Source: Dillenia suffruticosa
Lineage: Eukaryota > Streptophyta > Magnoliopsida > Dilleniales > Dilleniaceae
NCBI GenBank assembly: GCA_033439265.1
Contig: JAVTVX010000027.1
Span: 4,603,001-4,667,000 of the forward strand
Direction of reading: 5' to 3'
DNA: 64,000 nucleotides
The position numbers and the translations under genes are program-made. The notes beneath the pieces were generated by a model, which ran no database searches, was not told where the DNA came from, and saw nothing but the letters and a program-made list of their open reading frames with translations. This document shows, one piece after another, positions 1 through 10,173 of the stretch. The stretch's first letter is position 1. Each line of letters opens with the position of its first letter.

Positions 1-2707
1 CCGGTTGATGTTCTTGCTCATATATTCGTTTTTATTTCTTCATTCCCCGATTTAGCTCAGTAAGTAATTCATAATCTATTTTTCCAAATTTTTATTTTGG
101 TTTTCAAATATAGTTGTGCTGAAATTGAAATAATTTTGAATATTTTTTTGATGGGGTGGGGTGGGGTGGGTGAAGGGCGAGTAGGGTATGCAAGAAATGG
201 AGGCAAGGAGTGAAGCAATCAATGGGGAGGAGAGAGAGCCTCAGCTTTTCTGGTTTCAAGATGGACGATGATTCCACTTCTCGTCTCCTTTTTGATGCTT
301 ACAGTCTTAAACACCTCGACATGTTTGTTCTCTCTCTCTCTCCCCCCTGTTTTCTGGATTAAACTTTTTCGAAGCATTTAGAGAACTTCATAATTTTCAA
401 CCTGTAATTCATAAACTACAACCTTAATTAGTTCAGGGAAAAAGGATACTTTTTTATTTTTATTTTTTTAAATCGTAATTGAAGAAGCAGAGGCAATTTT
501 TTGAAGGCAAAAATTTGTTTTTGATAAAGTTTGCCACCAATAGATGATCACCCACATTTCATTTCTGGGGAATTTATCCCATTACTCTAATCGAAAAGTA
601 CTTCGGAATAATTTTTATTTCCCAAGAATAGAGATATTGATCTAGCGGAGAAGAGAACTAGGGCATTTATTTTTTATTCTTTTAAAGGTAACATATAACA
701 TGAATATGTGTTTCGTTTATGAGGTTATGGAGAATTTTGAGACTTGTGTAGTTGGATTGGATGTTTAAAATACAGAAGTAAACAGAGAGAATAGATTGAA
801 TCGAAAGAGGGAGAGAGAAAGAGAGAGAGAGGGAGAATAGATTATGATCAAGGATTCACGGCCACTCCTTAAAACTTCATGTTTTTGCCTATTCCTTTTT
901 TCACTTGATTAAGGCAGAAGAGTGTTTAAGGGGGAAAAAAAGAGTATCTTAAGTGCATTCAAAGATGAGTAGTTTGATCTGCCCGAGGACTTAATTACAA
1001 AATATTTTTGTGCGATGTAACTGCAAAAGTTAGTCTCAATAGATGAAAGGCAGGATCAGAGGTTACCTAGGGCTACGACATTACTGTCAAGGAATGCATT
1101 TAGTTTGTATACTAGGATACTTCTTGATATGGGTACATAAGAGTGCTTCTTGTTCTTGTGTTTTAGGCAAGCATGCCTCCTAAATGGAAGTAAAGTGGGG
1201 AAAAAAAATATGTTGATCGCAACTGCATCTGGTATTTGATACCATGGCGAAAGCTCTTTTCCGCACTTTTAGAATTTACGGCAAATTGGGGACTGAACAA
1301 GTAAACACCAAGCTGGCCTAGGATTTGCATAAACTTTATCATTGTTTTCATGACCACTACATTTGGGGTCATAAAGATGGTTTTGTTGAAGAGTTATTAT
1401 GGTGAATTTGAAATGATATAGAGGATGGAAGGGACGGACATAAGATAAAGAACATCATATTAGGTGTTTGGATATTTTCTCGTCTCCGGGGCTAAAATGA
1501 ACCAAATTTTTGTTATCTCTTTGAAGGGAAATGTGGACGGTGTCAGAGAGACGAAAAATTTGATAATTTTTTCTTTGCCCTCGTGCATTTCGAAATTTCT
1601 ATTCTGCTCCTTCTGTCGTGTCTCATTCCTCACTCTTGTCCTCCATGGCAGATCGTTGATGCAAAGGTCAATTAGGGAGATGGCATTTCGCAAAGCATAA
1701 AAAATTGGTCTGAGGCCCTAGATATTAATAACCATCTTTTATATCACTTGAATATCAAATTTCTTTTTTATATCTTTTGGAATCACAATGGAGTTATAGG
1801 GCCCCACTTTAAGGTCATATGGCTTTAGGAAATTTTAACACAATGCTTTGTTTTCTCATTATCAATACATTTATGAAATGCCATCATGTAGTCTCAAATT
1901 TCTTGTTTGAAAATTGGTATTTCAGTTCAAGGAGCTGTTGGGGGTGTCAAATTAGTGATAATGGACTATGTAAGATTTCCTTGGCACAGTGTGTGAGCAA
2001 GCTTCAGTCGATATCATTATGGGGTATGACAGGGATTACAGACGAAGGTGTTGGTCATCTGGTAAGCAGTTTATCTTCATTTCACACTTTAGAGCTTGAA
2101 AATAGCAACCTAAGGCGTATCATCAGATGCAATGATTCAAAAAATAAAGGTTTATCACTTTCATCGGATTCAGATATGTAGAATTCATATAGGGAGAACT
2201 TATTTCTGTTAACATTCTTTATCAGACATCCTAAGTTTATTTCGGCTAAATGCTTCCGTCTGTTCAGTTTCTCACTGATGGAATCCTTCTACAGATTTCA
2301 AAGGCCAAATCCTTGCAACACCTGAATATAGGAGGCACTTTCATTACCGATGAATCTCTATTTGCTATTGCAGAAAGCTGTCCGAATTTGAAGGTGAGTT
2401 GCTAAGGTTGCACTTTATTTTTCATCTAATTAACTATATCCAACAAGGGCTGCATATCTATTAACTGTTTTAAAATGCATCCCATCCCAAAAGTTTGTGC
2501 TTCAATTTCGTTGCCTATGCTGTTTTTGTCCAGAGCATTGTCTTGTGGAGCTGCCGTCATGTAACTGAAAACGGACTTCTGCTTCTTGTACATAAATGTC
2601 GCAAGCTGGAGTCAATAAACTTGTGGGGCACAAGAGTTCCTGTAAATTCTATCCTTGGTTTGCTTACCATCAGTCCAGCTCTTCAAATTAAACCTGTGGG
2701 GGGTTAG
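1..2707 (+). CDS. F-box/LRR protein, At5g67140-like (5' partial)
   Basis: Substrate-receptor type protein expected to act in an SCF ubiquitin ligase: the F-box binds SKP1 and leucine-rich repeats bind the target. Exons that keep one frame: 1-59, 176-322, 1926-2061, 2295-2393, 2534-2707 (615 bp, 204 residues visible). The first exon encodes the end of an F-box (PVDVLAHIFVFISSFPDLAQ); later exons carry LRR-type segments such as SISLWGMTGITDEGV and LQHLNIGGTFITDESL, ending in ISPALQIKPVGG. All splice sites are GT-AG and no stop interrupts the frame. The family member I remember from Arabidopsis is about 228 residues, so only the first 15-25 residues lie outside the window. Intron 2 is long (1.6 kb). 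It is convergent with the PLC gene at 5116-7828, the same neighbour pair as At5g67140/At5g67130. Function is inferred from family; the target is unknown. Confidence 0.88.
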
Positions 2708-2822
2708 CCCAGTGTGGATGGGGTTTCTCTCTGGCCAATCATGTGATGCTACCTTCCCTTCGGTGCTTTTGTATGTTCTGTATATACATTGTTTCTCATT
2801 GTGTAAAGAAATCTGTATTCCA

Positions 2823-3017
2823 TTGACTGTCAGTTGACCTAATATGATGTACTGCTAGATCCTTTAATCAAGATCACGAGTTTGACTCGAATCTTGGGTA
2901 TGGAAAAAACTATGTCGGAAGTGTAGTCCCTTTAAATGGGTCACCGCAAGTTCCGAACCGGATTAATCAAAATATAACTTCAAATACAAATCGATATGGT
3001 ACCAAAAAAAAAAAAAA
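2823..3017 (+). mobile_element. tRNA-derived SINE (Au-like), + strand
   Basis: About 195 bp starting with an A-box-like stretch (tgacctaatatgatg), followed by a B-box-like gagtttgactcg near 2878-2890, and ending in a 14-base A tract at 3004-3017. It is flanked by an imperfect target-site duplication: gaaatctgtattcca at 2808-2822 and gaatatgtattcca at 3018-3031. The body aligns by eye with the SINE at 47594-47809 (shared ggtatggaaaaaacta, tagtccc, accgcaa/actgcaa blocks). It lies about 115 bp downstream of the F-box stop codon, so it may be inside that gene's 3' UTR. The name Au is a resemblance, not a database match. Confidence 0.75.
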
Positions 3018-3031
3018 GAATATGTATTCCA

Positions 3032-5115
3032 AATAAGCTCCTGCTTTCCCCTGTAAACACCTCGTCTGTAAATTTATTCATGGACATCATCTTCTCTTGT
3101 ACATTTTCTTGCTCCCCCCACCTCTTCTCTTGTACAACAAACAACAACCAAGTTGCTAGCAGAAAAGCTGCCATATTTACAAGATTAGGGACACTAGTTT
3201 GAATTTCAGAACCTATATCCAAGTTTTTTCACCAAAAGGTTGATCGCATTGGCAATTTGCAAACTTCAAATGAATGCTATTCAATCAGAAAACATCCCAC
3301 TTCACCCACTGAGGTCACGATGATGAATACGAATCTCTAACCCATGCAAAACCAAGGTAGCTTCGACTAATTTTAACATAAAAACTGAATTTCTCATAAA
3401 GTATAATGTTGAATCGATAAGAAAGACAAACACGATTACATAGTACTGATCCATGTGTATGTTTTTAAGGGTTGGCAATACAATGTTAGACAATGGACAC
3501 CTGGTATAAGAGAACCAACTACTTCTCGAAGAAATATTCCTTACTCATGCTACTCTAGGCAACACTGAACCAAACCGGCTATGCAGCTATATTTCAATTG
3601 CTCCAAATGAAAAACCTGATAAAGAAGGAAAAAAGAAATATGAAAAAGAGAGTATGAGTTGCTGTTTTCGTCCATCTCAAAATGTATGTGACATAGATCA
3701 TGCTTATGCATTAGAAGTGCGATACTTTATAGCTATCCCCTGATCCAATATGATAAAACCACCAAAAATAAAGTGCAATTTGTCAACATGGTGCATGAAT
3801 CCTCCATGCATCTGATCAACCACCACTTAGAAAGCAGTAATTGCACCAATTCTTCATTAAACATGTCAGTTTGTACCTAGGAAGCACCAAGACAAACAGA
3901 AGCTATAACATTCATTTCTAGAAGTGTCAATGCAATATAAGTTAGTACCCTGCTGAAGATAGGTGCAAGCTAATAAAACACAAGCCGCCAGATGCTTACT
4001 GGATGATGCCAGAGTAATCTACGGAAATACAGCACTTTGCACCTAATTCAACTATATGCGATGCACAATCCATTATCACAGTGTCATGACATTTTCAACA
4101 GTTATATGCTTCGCATAAAGGATATGCATGTCACAATATCAATGCATTTGCAAAGCATGAGTCCGCTGCCACATGCTATTGATTTGTACAAAAGAATGGC
4201 ACCGCACATGTGCACCATAAGGTCTGCAACCAAGTCTATGTCAGGACAGAGTAGAAATGAAATTACCATTTCACTTTGTAATGAACATGTGAAGCCAATT
4301 AACAGCAAGCACTTCATATTTTCCAAAGAGAACTCCTTAAAATAGTGAGACAATGAAAAATGTTATCTGCATGTTCCAGTTCCCCTTTAGACCAACTCAA
4401 ATATTGCAACACTTCTCCATTCCTTTGCATTTTTAAGTGAAGTATACCAAATCCAAAATTTTGACCTCATAACCTCTCAACTCAACAAAGTATATAACCT
4501 AGAGACCAAGATTTCCACCTGTTCAACATATTTGGGTACGCATTTTGAAATTAGTTAGAACTGAAAAGGTTGAGCCTGCTAAGCATATAAATGCGCATAA
4601 ATGTATTTGAACTCTGATGAGATCAACATTGGAATAATAAGTAATGGCTATCTGCTATGCTATCATAGGATAGTGAATTAGTCACATTCACAAACAGAGC
4701 ACAACAAGCATCTATAAACTCTAAGAAGCAAAGAGTTCAAGATAGATTGAACCACAAAGCCTGCCAAATTAGATGATATAAGCTTAAAACTGAAGTTCTA
4801 TTAGAAAGCAGAACACAATGAACATAAATTAGCTGCGGAAGTTCTGAAATGGGCCATACCTAAAAACTTGCTTGTATTTTCTTGACTCTCTTCACCACAA
4901 ACTACCACAAATTCCAAAATCTTGAACACTTGCGATGAACTCGTTATAATTGAAATGGTTGCTCCTCTTTACCTATAATTACTCTAGCTACAATGCCAGA
5001 CAACTCTAAAAGGTAGAAATCAGCAGCTCTTCCCAATCCAAAATCTATCAATGACAAAATAGAAGCCTTTCAAGTAAAACTAATTGCTAATATCCCCTGG
5101 AGATATATTTCTCTT
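3032..5115. other. Intergenic / possible 3' UTR, nothing recognised
   Basis: Spacer between the convergent F-box and PLC genes. Open frames here are short, overlap on both strands and resemble no family I know. The right-hand end probably includes the 3' UTR of the PLC gene. Confidence 0.5.
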
Positions 5116-6469
5116 TCAATTAAAATATATCACCAGAGAAAGGCCATAGAAAACAAAAACTAATGCTATATTAGGTAAATGGATGGTTGAATATGATCCC
5201 AAGAACTGCACAGATCCTGAAACACTACCACCAGTGGTGGCAGTCGAACTTCTATTAGCTACTGCCGTGCTCTTGCAAGATCCAAAAGATGCTCCTGCCT
5301 GCAAAAGCATTAAGAAAATTTGATGAATAGAACATTAAATGATGGAAATAATGCCACCCAGCATGGAAGGAAAGGTCCATCAATGGGATTTACTTCACAG
5401 AACTAGCCAGGAACCTGGTAGCTAGATAATATTGTCAAATTAATGCAAGGATTGAGCAAAGCTGGCGCAAGGGGATAGTGTATCTACATTTGAAATATTT
5501 AGACAGTATAGTTCCACAAACTTGCTCGCTTAAGTATGTAACGGCCTCCAGCACATAAAGATAACCTATCTTATTTGGCATGATCAATGTAATTCTACCG
5601 ATCAATATTTTTCTTTCCAACAATTTGTTTTAATTTGACCAGAGTAGATCTTAGATTTAAGATAATATACAGTAAAAATTTCCCTGTCATCTGATTTGAC
5701 CATGTGTTCTTTTTCATACAAGATGATAATTTTCTATGGTGCCAACAAGACCTATGAGGAAGAAGAGACCTATGAGGAAGAAGCCAAGAATGAGAGGTAT
5801 ACCTGGCAGGAAGTGACAGTACTACATCCACAAATTGTCTGACCATTCATTCTATCCGCAGCATCAAAAACACCTCCTCCATCACTTCTCTGCATTATTA
5901 TTATTATTATTATTTTAATACTGTTAGGATTAAGGACCCTTGATATGTAGGCTTAAGGATATATCACCCACAAATTGAATCCATTACCATGTAAAAGTTA
6001 ACTGCAAGAAAATTAGGCATCAAGTTCCCTGCTGCTTTGTAACAAGTTGCAACCATCTCAGCAGGTGGGGTAGAATGCTCTTTGCAAGCTTGATCTTGGA
6101 CCGGAAATGTTGGAAAGTAATTCTGAAGAAAAAGGGATGCACTTCTTGAATTTAGCGGCTGGGATTCCTTTCTATTCGGACATGAGCCTTCCTTAATCCC
6201 GGGATCTCCAGCTGAAACACATCAAAAATAGGGTTGACACTAGATTTAAAAAAAAAAATGAAGTTAAAATACATGATCTTCAAAGCATCAAACTGAAGTT
6301 GAACTTGTGTGATACTTACACTCATTCTCGACCATGTATCTCCACTGATAGGCAATTCCTTCATCAGCTTCCTTTGAGGCCATAGACGTAAAAACCAGAA
6401 GCCTTTCATTCTGCTGGACCATTTCAGTCACAGTAGGCCAATCTTGACCTTTCTTCGGCATTTTTGTCA

Positions 6470-6485
6470 ACGGGAACAGTACTGG
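6470..6485 (-). other. Frameshift site in PLC exon 5
   Basis: The plus strand reads cgggaacagtactggg. Family conservation (Tyr-Trp-Phe-Pro before K-M-P-K-K-G) predicts one more C after gggaac. Without it a TGA follows within four codons, and the rest of exon 5 plus exons 6-8 are out of frame. Confidence 0.8.
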
Positions 6486-7394
6486 GTTAACCCAGCATCA
6501 GTGAACAGCCTTGTCAACCCTTTTGGAGTGTGAACATAGTCCTCAATTATGATGGTTACAATCTCCGATGGGTTATTTCTCAAGAATGTTTCCACTTCCC
6601 TCAATGTATTAATTGCTGGCTCCTAAAAAATTGTCTAGAACACATCAAAAACCTCGTCTGAGTCCAACACGGCAGACACCGAAAAACAAGAGCAATGCCT
6701 TGGAGCACAAATTTGGAGCATAGATGATGTGGACGAGATCTTGGCCAAATCACTATGCTCTGAATTTATGCTCTAATTTTTCCTACTCAGCATTTCCCAG
6801 AAAGATTATGTCAAATCAAGAAACGATGATAAGGAAAAGGAAAATTACAAATGCAGTGAAATTGTAGCATTGGCCGTGGAACGAATGGCAAAGCCAGATA
6901 TCATCCTCGAAGTCATACATATCCAACATAAGCCCCCTCACTCCATTCTAAGAAACAAGACCAATAAGCAAAAACACATGAATCAACACATCAGCACACT
7001 AGCGATTTAACAACAGAAAGTGCGGAGTTCCATAAGGGAAAATAGTACATACAGTCAATTGATTGGTGACAGAATCTTCTTGATTGTAAACGGTGACTCT
7101 CTGAACACCGGGCAAAGGAGGTGCATCCACAATTGAAAATGAATTATGGGTCACAACCCATGTGTACTTATTGAAGGGCAATCCGTTAATCTACAAAACC
7201 AATCAACATTACTCGACCCTATCAACCAATTGCAACAAAAAAGGAGACTGCCCAAATTGAGGAGAGGTGGGAGGGAAAGAGAGAGAATCTAGCAATTGCC
7301 ATTAAATAAAACTGCAAAACTTATATCATTTCCAATCAGGAAAAGTTGAAATTAATCATTTCCCAGCTGGGGGAAAAAATTCCAATCTGTATCA

Positions 7395-7436
7395 TCCCCA
7401 TACAATTCCATAGGGAGGGAGAGTGAGAGAGAGAGA

Positions 7437-7468
<32 letters not shown>

Positions 7469-7470
7469 CG
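7395..7470. repeat. GA/GT microsatellite in PLC intron 2
   Basis: Runs of (ga)n, (gt)n and (ga)n lie just inside the donor of PLC exon 2. Simple-sequence repeat; no function seen. Confidence 0.9.
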
Positions 7471-7828
7471 TTACCACAGAAGTTGGAATAGTGGCCTCGC
7501 CTCTGGTGCAAATGGGTCGAGTTTTATCCATTGCAGGACAGTTTCCACAATATAGGCCCAGTGTACAGTCTGTAGCTGTTGAACATGAGTCTAGAAGCTG
7601 CAAACTTTTCAAGAATTAGTACATAATTCAGACTTGAAAAGATAATCATGATGAGCGTACCGATCTGTATTAGACGGAGAGAGAGAGAGATGGATATACC
7701 TGGCAATTGCCGTCAGAGCAAGCAAAGGAGGAAAGGAAGAAGGAGAAAAACAAGAAATGGTACAGAAACAGAAACCCATTTGCAGGGAATCTGAGACAGC
7801 TAGAACGGTCCGCAGAACACGCCAACAT

Positions 7829-8154
7829 CCGTACTAGTGTCGATCCAGAACCACTCTCACTCTCTCAACATAAAAAATGGAGAGAGAGAGTAAATTGCTT
7901 CAACAAGAAATGAAAAGACGTTTGAATTAATCTTAAAAATAAAAAAATATTTTAAAATAACACTCTAAAAAAAATATTTTTAAATTTAATACACTCGTAC
8001 TATGACCGGAAATTATGATATTTAATGTTTATTAAACAGCAAATATTAGTGTCATGTCGTGACTTCAAGTCATGACATGTATAATATCATGTCGTGATTT
8101 GAAGTCACGATATGAGATCGTGATAAACAGTATCATGTCGTGACTTGAAGTCAT

Positions 8155-8190
<36 letters not shown>

Positions 8191-8745
8191 TTTTGAAAAT
8201 ATTTTTTAAAATATATTGATTTAAAAAATTTTTAAAAAAATAAGATTTTATCTGTATAAATCTCAAATCAAAATCCAGTACTTCTGCTACCGGCTACTAA
8301 GGTGAAAAGGCTTAAAAAAAAAAAAAAAAAAAAGACAGAGATGGGTGGTCTAAATGGTTCTTACTGGAAAAGGGTCTTGGTGCTTTGTTTCTTTTTTGTC
8401 AATATATCAATCTTGTAGGGGCTTTTTCACTTTATATGTTGTCCCGTTGGTCTCTCTGTTTTTCTCCCAAGTCCAATCTTTTTGCCTTTTCTTTTCACTC
8501 TTTTTCTTCATGTCCCTGTCCTTCTGCCTGTCCACCTTGCTTCTACTAATGTTTCATGTAGGTAGAAACCATCAGAGATACATACCAAATACAACGTATT
8601 ATCATCAATTGATTATTAAGGACTATATGGTCGAATTTTTAATTAGTTTATTAATTACACATTAAATATAAAAATTTTTAATTTTTTAACATATTAGATT
8701 TCTAGTAACATAACGGTCGATATTATATTTAATTTTGTCAAGTAA
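7829..8745. other. AT-rich intergenic region upstream of PLC gene
   Basis: Presumed promoter and 5' UTR side of the PLC gene. It contains a (ga) tract near 7880-7890, the triple palindrome at 8054-8159, a TA microsatellite at about 8160-8186 and an A tract at about 8313-8332. The open frame at 8354-8665 (+) is low-complexity and hydrophobic and is not credible as a gene. Confidence 0.5.
8054..8159. repeat. Three copies of a 25-bp imperfect palindrome
   Basis: Copies at 8054-8078, 8089-8113 and 8135-8159. Each reads atgtcgtga, then a short centre, then a near-perfect inverted arm ending tcatgacat (gtcacgatat in the middle copy). Copies 1 and 3 differ mainly in the central ttcaa/ttgaa. Each can form a hairpin; the array ends against a TA microsatellite. 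Confidence 0.85.
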
Positions 8746-8838
8746 TTTTTTCTTTTTTTATTTTTAAAATACATTGAAAAGACTCGAATTTAAAACTTTT
8801 AAAGAGAATGACACCAGTTAAACTATAACTTATTGCTC
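8746..8838 (-). mobile_element. Short tRNA-derived SINE-like insertion, - strand
   Basis: Read on the minus strand, about 93 bp contain an A-box-like tagtttaactggt and a B-box-like aaattcgagtc and end in an A-rich tail (a T-rich run on the plus strand at about 8746-8765). Flanks repeat ttgtcaagtaa (8735-8745) and ttgtcaagcaa (8839-8849), a 10/11 target-site duplication. This is a different, shorter type from the SINE at 2823-3017. It could be a degraded tRNA-like insertion rather than a named SINE family. Confidence 0.6.
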
Positions 8839-8849
8839 TTGTCAAGCAA

Positions 8850-10173
8850 ATTAGTATAACTTTTTCAATTTTTATAACTATAAAACCTATTTTGAAAAAT
8901 AGAAAGAGTTCTCTGGTATAACTATTTCCTATTAAATCACACCATGTATTATCATTCTTTATTCCATAGAATCATTTATTGATTAATAAGGGGAGTTACG
9001 GTAATATATAGCACAATACTATATCATATCTAATAATTTGAGTTTTTAGTTTTTCAGATTTCAAGTAACATAATGGAGGATGATGTTGTTCAATCTTTGC
9101 CGTGCAACCCATTCTATAACTTTTTTGACTTCTAAAAAATTTTGAAGTAACAGAGAACAACTATTTTCCCTTTTAAATATTACCATAGAAATTAGTATAT
9201 ACTATAAATAAAATGTTTAATTTGAATTGGAACACGATCGAAAATTGATTGTGACATTTCCACCAAGTTGTTAAATCATGTGAATGCAAAATGTTTTGTT
9301 AGGCTAAATCAGTACCCAATCTTGTGAATGGAGGGTCTTGAAAGGATTGAAGTAGCATTGTGTCCCGGCAGAGCATTAACGCAAAATGACCAAACCCTGG
9401 AGCATGTCCCACAAGTTTCGTGAACGGTGCACTACAAGCAAAGACCCACAAGTTTGGGGGTCCGCGTCTTTTGCATGGGTCAGAAAAGGTTGAACCAAAG
9501 GGGGGAACAATGACCTTCAAAGAACATAGAACATGAAACCTAAGATGAGAGGAAGCCCCATCGGAGAAATGAAACCTGGTATAATAAAGATATCGATACA
9601 ACCATCACCTGATGAACCTAAGTACAATGAATTAGATGACATTCCCAAAAGATATGAAACCTAAGATGAGAGGAAGCCCCATCGGAGAAGAGAGCCGACA
9701 CAGGCTCAGCAAAGTTGATCTCAAAGACAATCGGGTAGAACTTTGCTGGAGTCATGAGAAGTCCCTCCCGGACACCACCTCAAGAACATGAACCTTAAAA
9801 ACTATAACAATGTTATCTATTAATATTCAATTACCTTTGAGGCAAGATCATCAAAATGAAATGAGTAAATGATTATAAATTCCACAACTTGACAAGTTAG
9901 GTCAGCAGGATTCATTTCACCGCCAAGTCATCAAGTTAAAATATTTTTATTGAGATACAGATTGAAATGCTTCTTTCCAAGAAATCATCACGTATAGCAT
10001 TCACTGTTCCTCTTTTGCTTTTGCATGTGGAATTAGTTGAGTTTGGAGATACAAATTAGTCCTCTGGAGGAGAGGAAATTGCCTCTCCAACAAACAAAAA
10101 AATAATCAAAAAACTAATGAGAAATATCCAGCTACGTGTAAAAGAATGAGAAAATTAAATTTAGGATATTTCG
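8850..10173. other. Intergenic region 3' of CLF, with a 36-bp direct repeat
   Basis: AT-rich except for about 9290-9790, which has near-50% GC and looks like an unrelated insertion remnant. It contains an exact 36-bp direct repeat at 9533-9568 and 9654-9689. A minus-strand open frame at 9299-9601 covers part of it but matches no family I recognise. Confidence 0.5.
9533..9689. repeat. 36-bp exact direct repeat, 121 bp apart
   Basis: Both copies begin atgaaacctaagatgaga and end catcggagaa (9533-9568 and 9654-9689). Origin unknown; possibly a duplicated segment of a transposon remnant. Confidence 0.85.

Larger units (their letters stand above)
5116..7828 (-). pseudogene. PI-PLC X-domain phosphodiesterase (At5g67130-like), one-base frameshift
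   Basis: Secreted, GPI-anchored PLC-like phosphodiesterase family. Eight exons on the minus strand: 7828-7700, 7597-7475, 7190-7053, 6947-6849, 6622-6320, 6211-5988, 5889-5803, 5298-5116. The start ATG at 7828 is followed by a hydrophobic signal peptide (LFLYHFLFFSFFLSSFAC, about residues 20-37), a Cys-rich segment, and the X domain with THNSF (His about 99) and MLDMYDF...LCHSF (His about 151). The C-terminus is Ser/Thr/Gly-rich and then hydrophobic, as for GPI attachment. With one base restored the product would be about 428 residues, the usual length. Exon 5 lacks one base near 6479: the expected Y-W-F-P reads Y-C-S-R-stop, while downstream reading (MPKKGQDWPTV) continues in the next frame. 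All splice sites are normal, so this is either a recent lesion or a sequence error. Typed as pseudogene for that reason only. Confidence 0.85.

Noticed and set aside
4037..4353. Overlapping open frames of 102 (+) and 83 (-) codons between the F-box and PLC genes
   Set aside because: Neither resembles a known family and no splice partners were seen.
8354..8665. 103-codon hydrophobic open frame
   Set aside because: Phe/Leu/Ser-rich translation of a ct-rich AT-rich spacer, no conserved motif or splice context.
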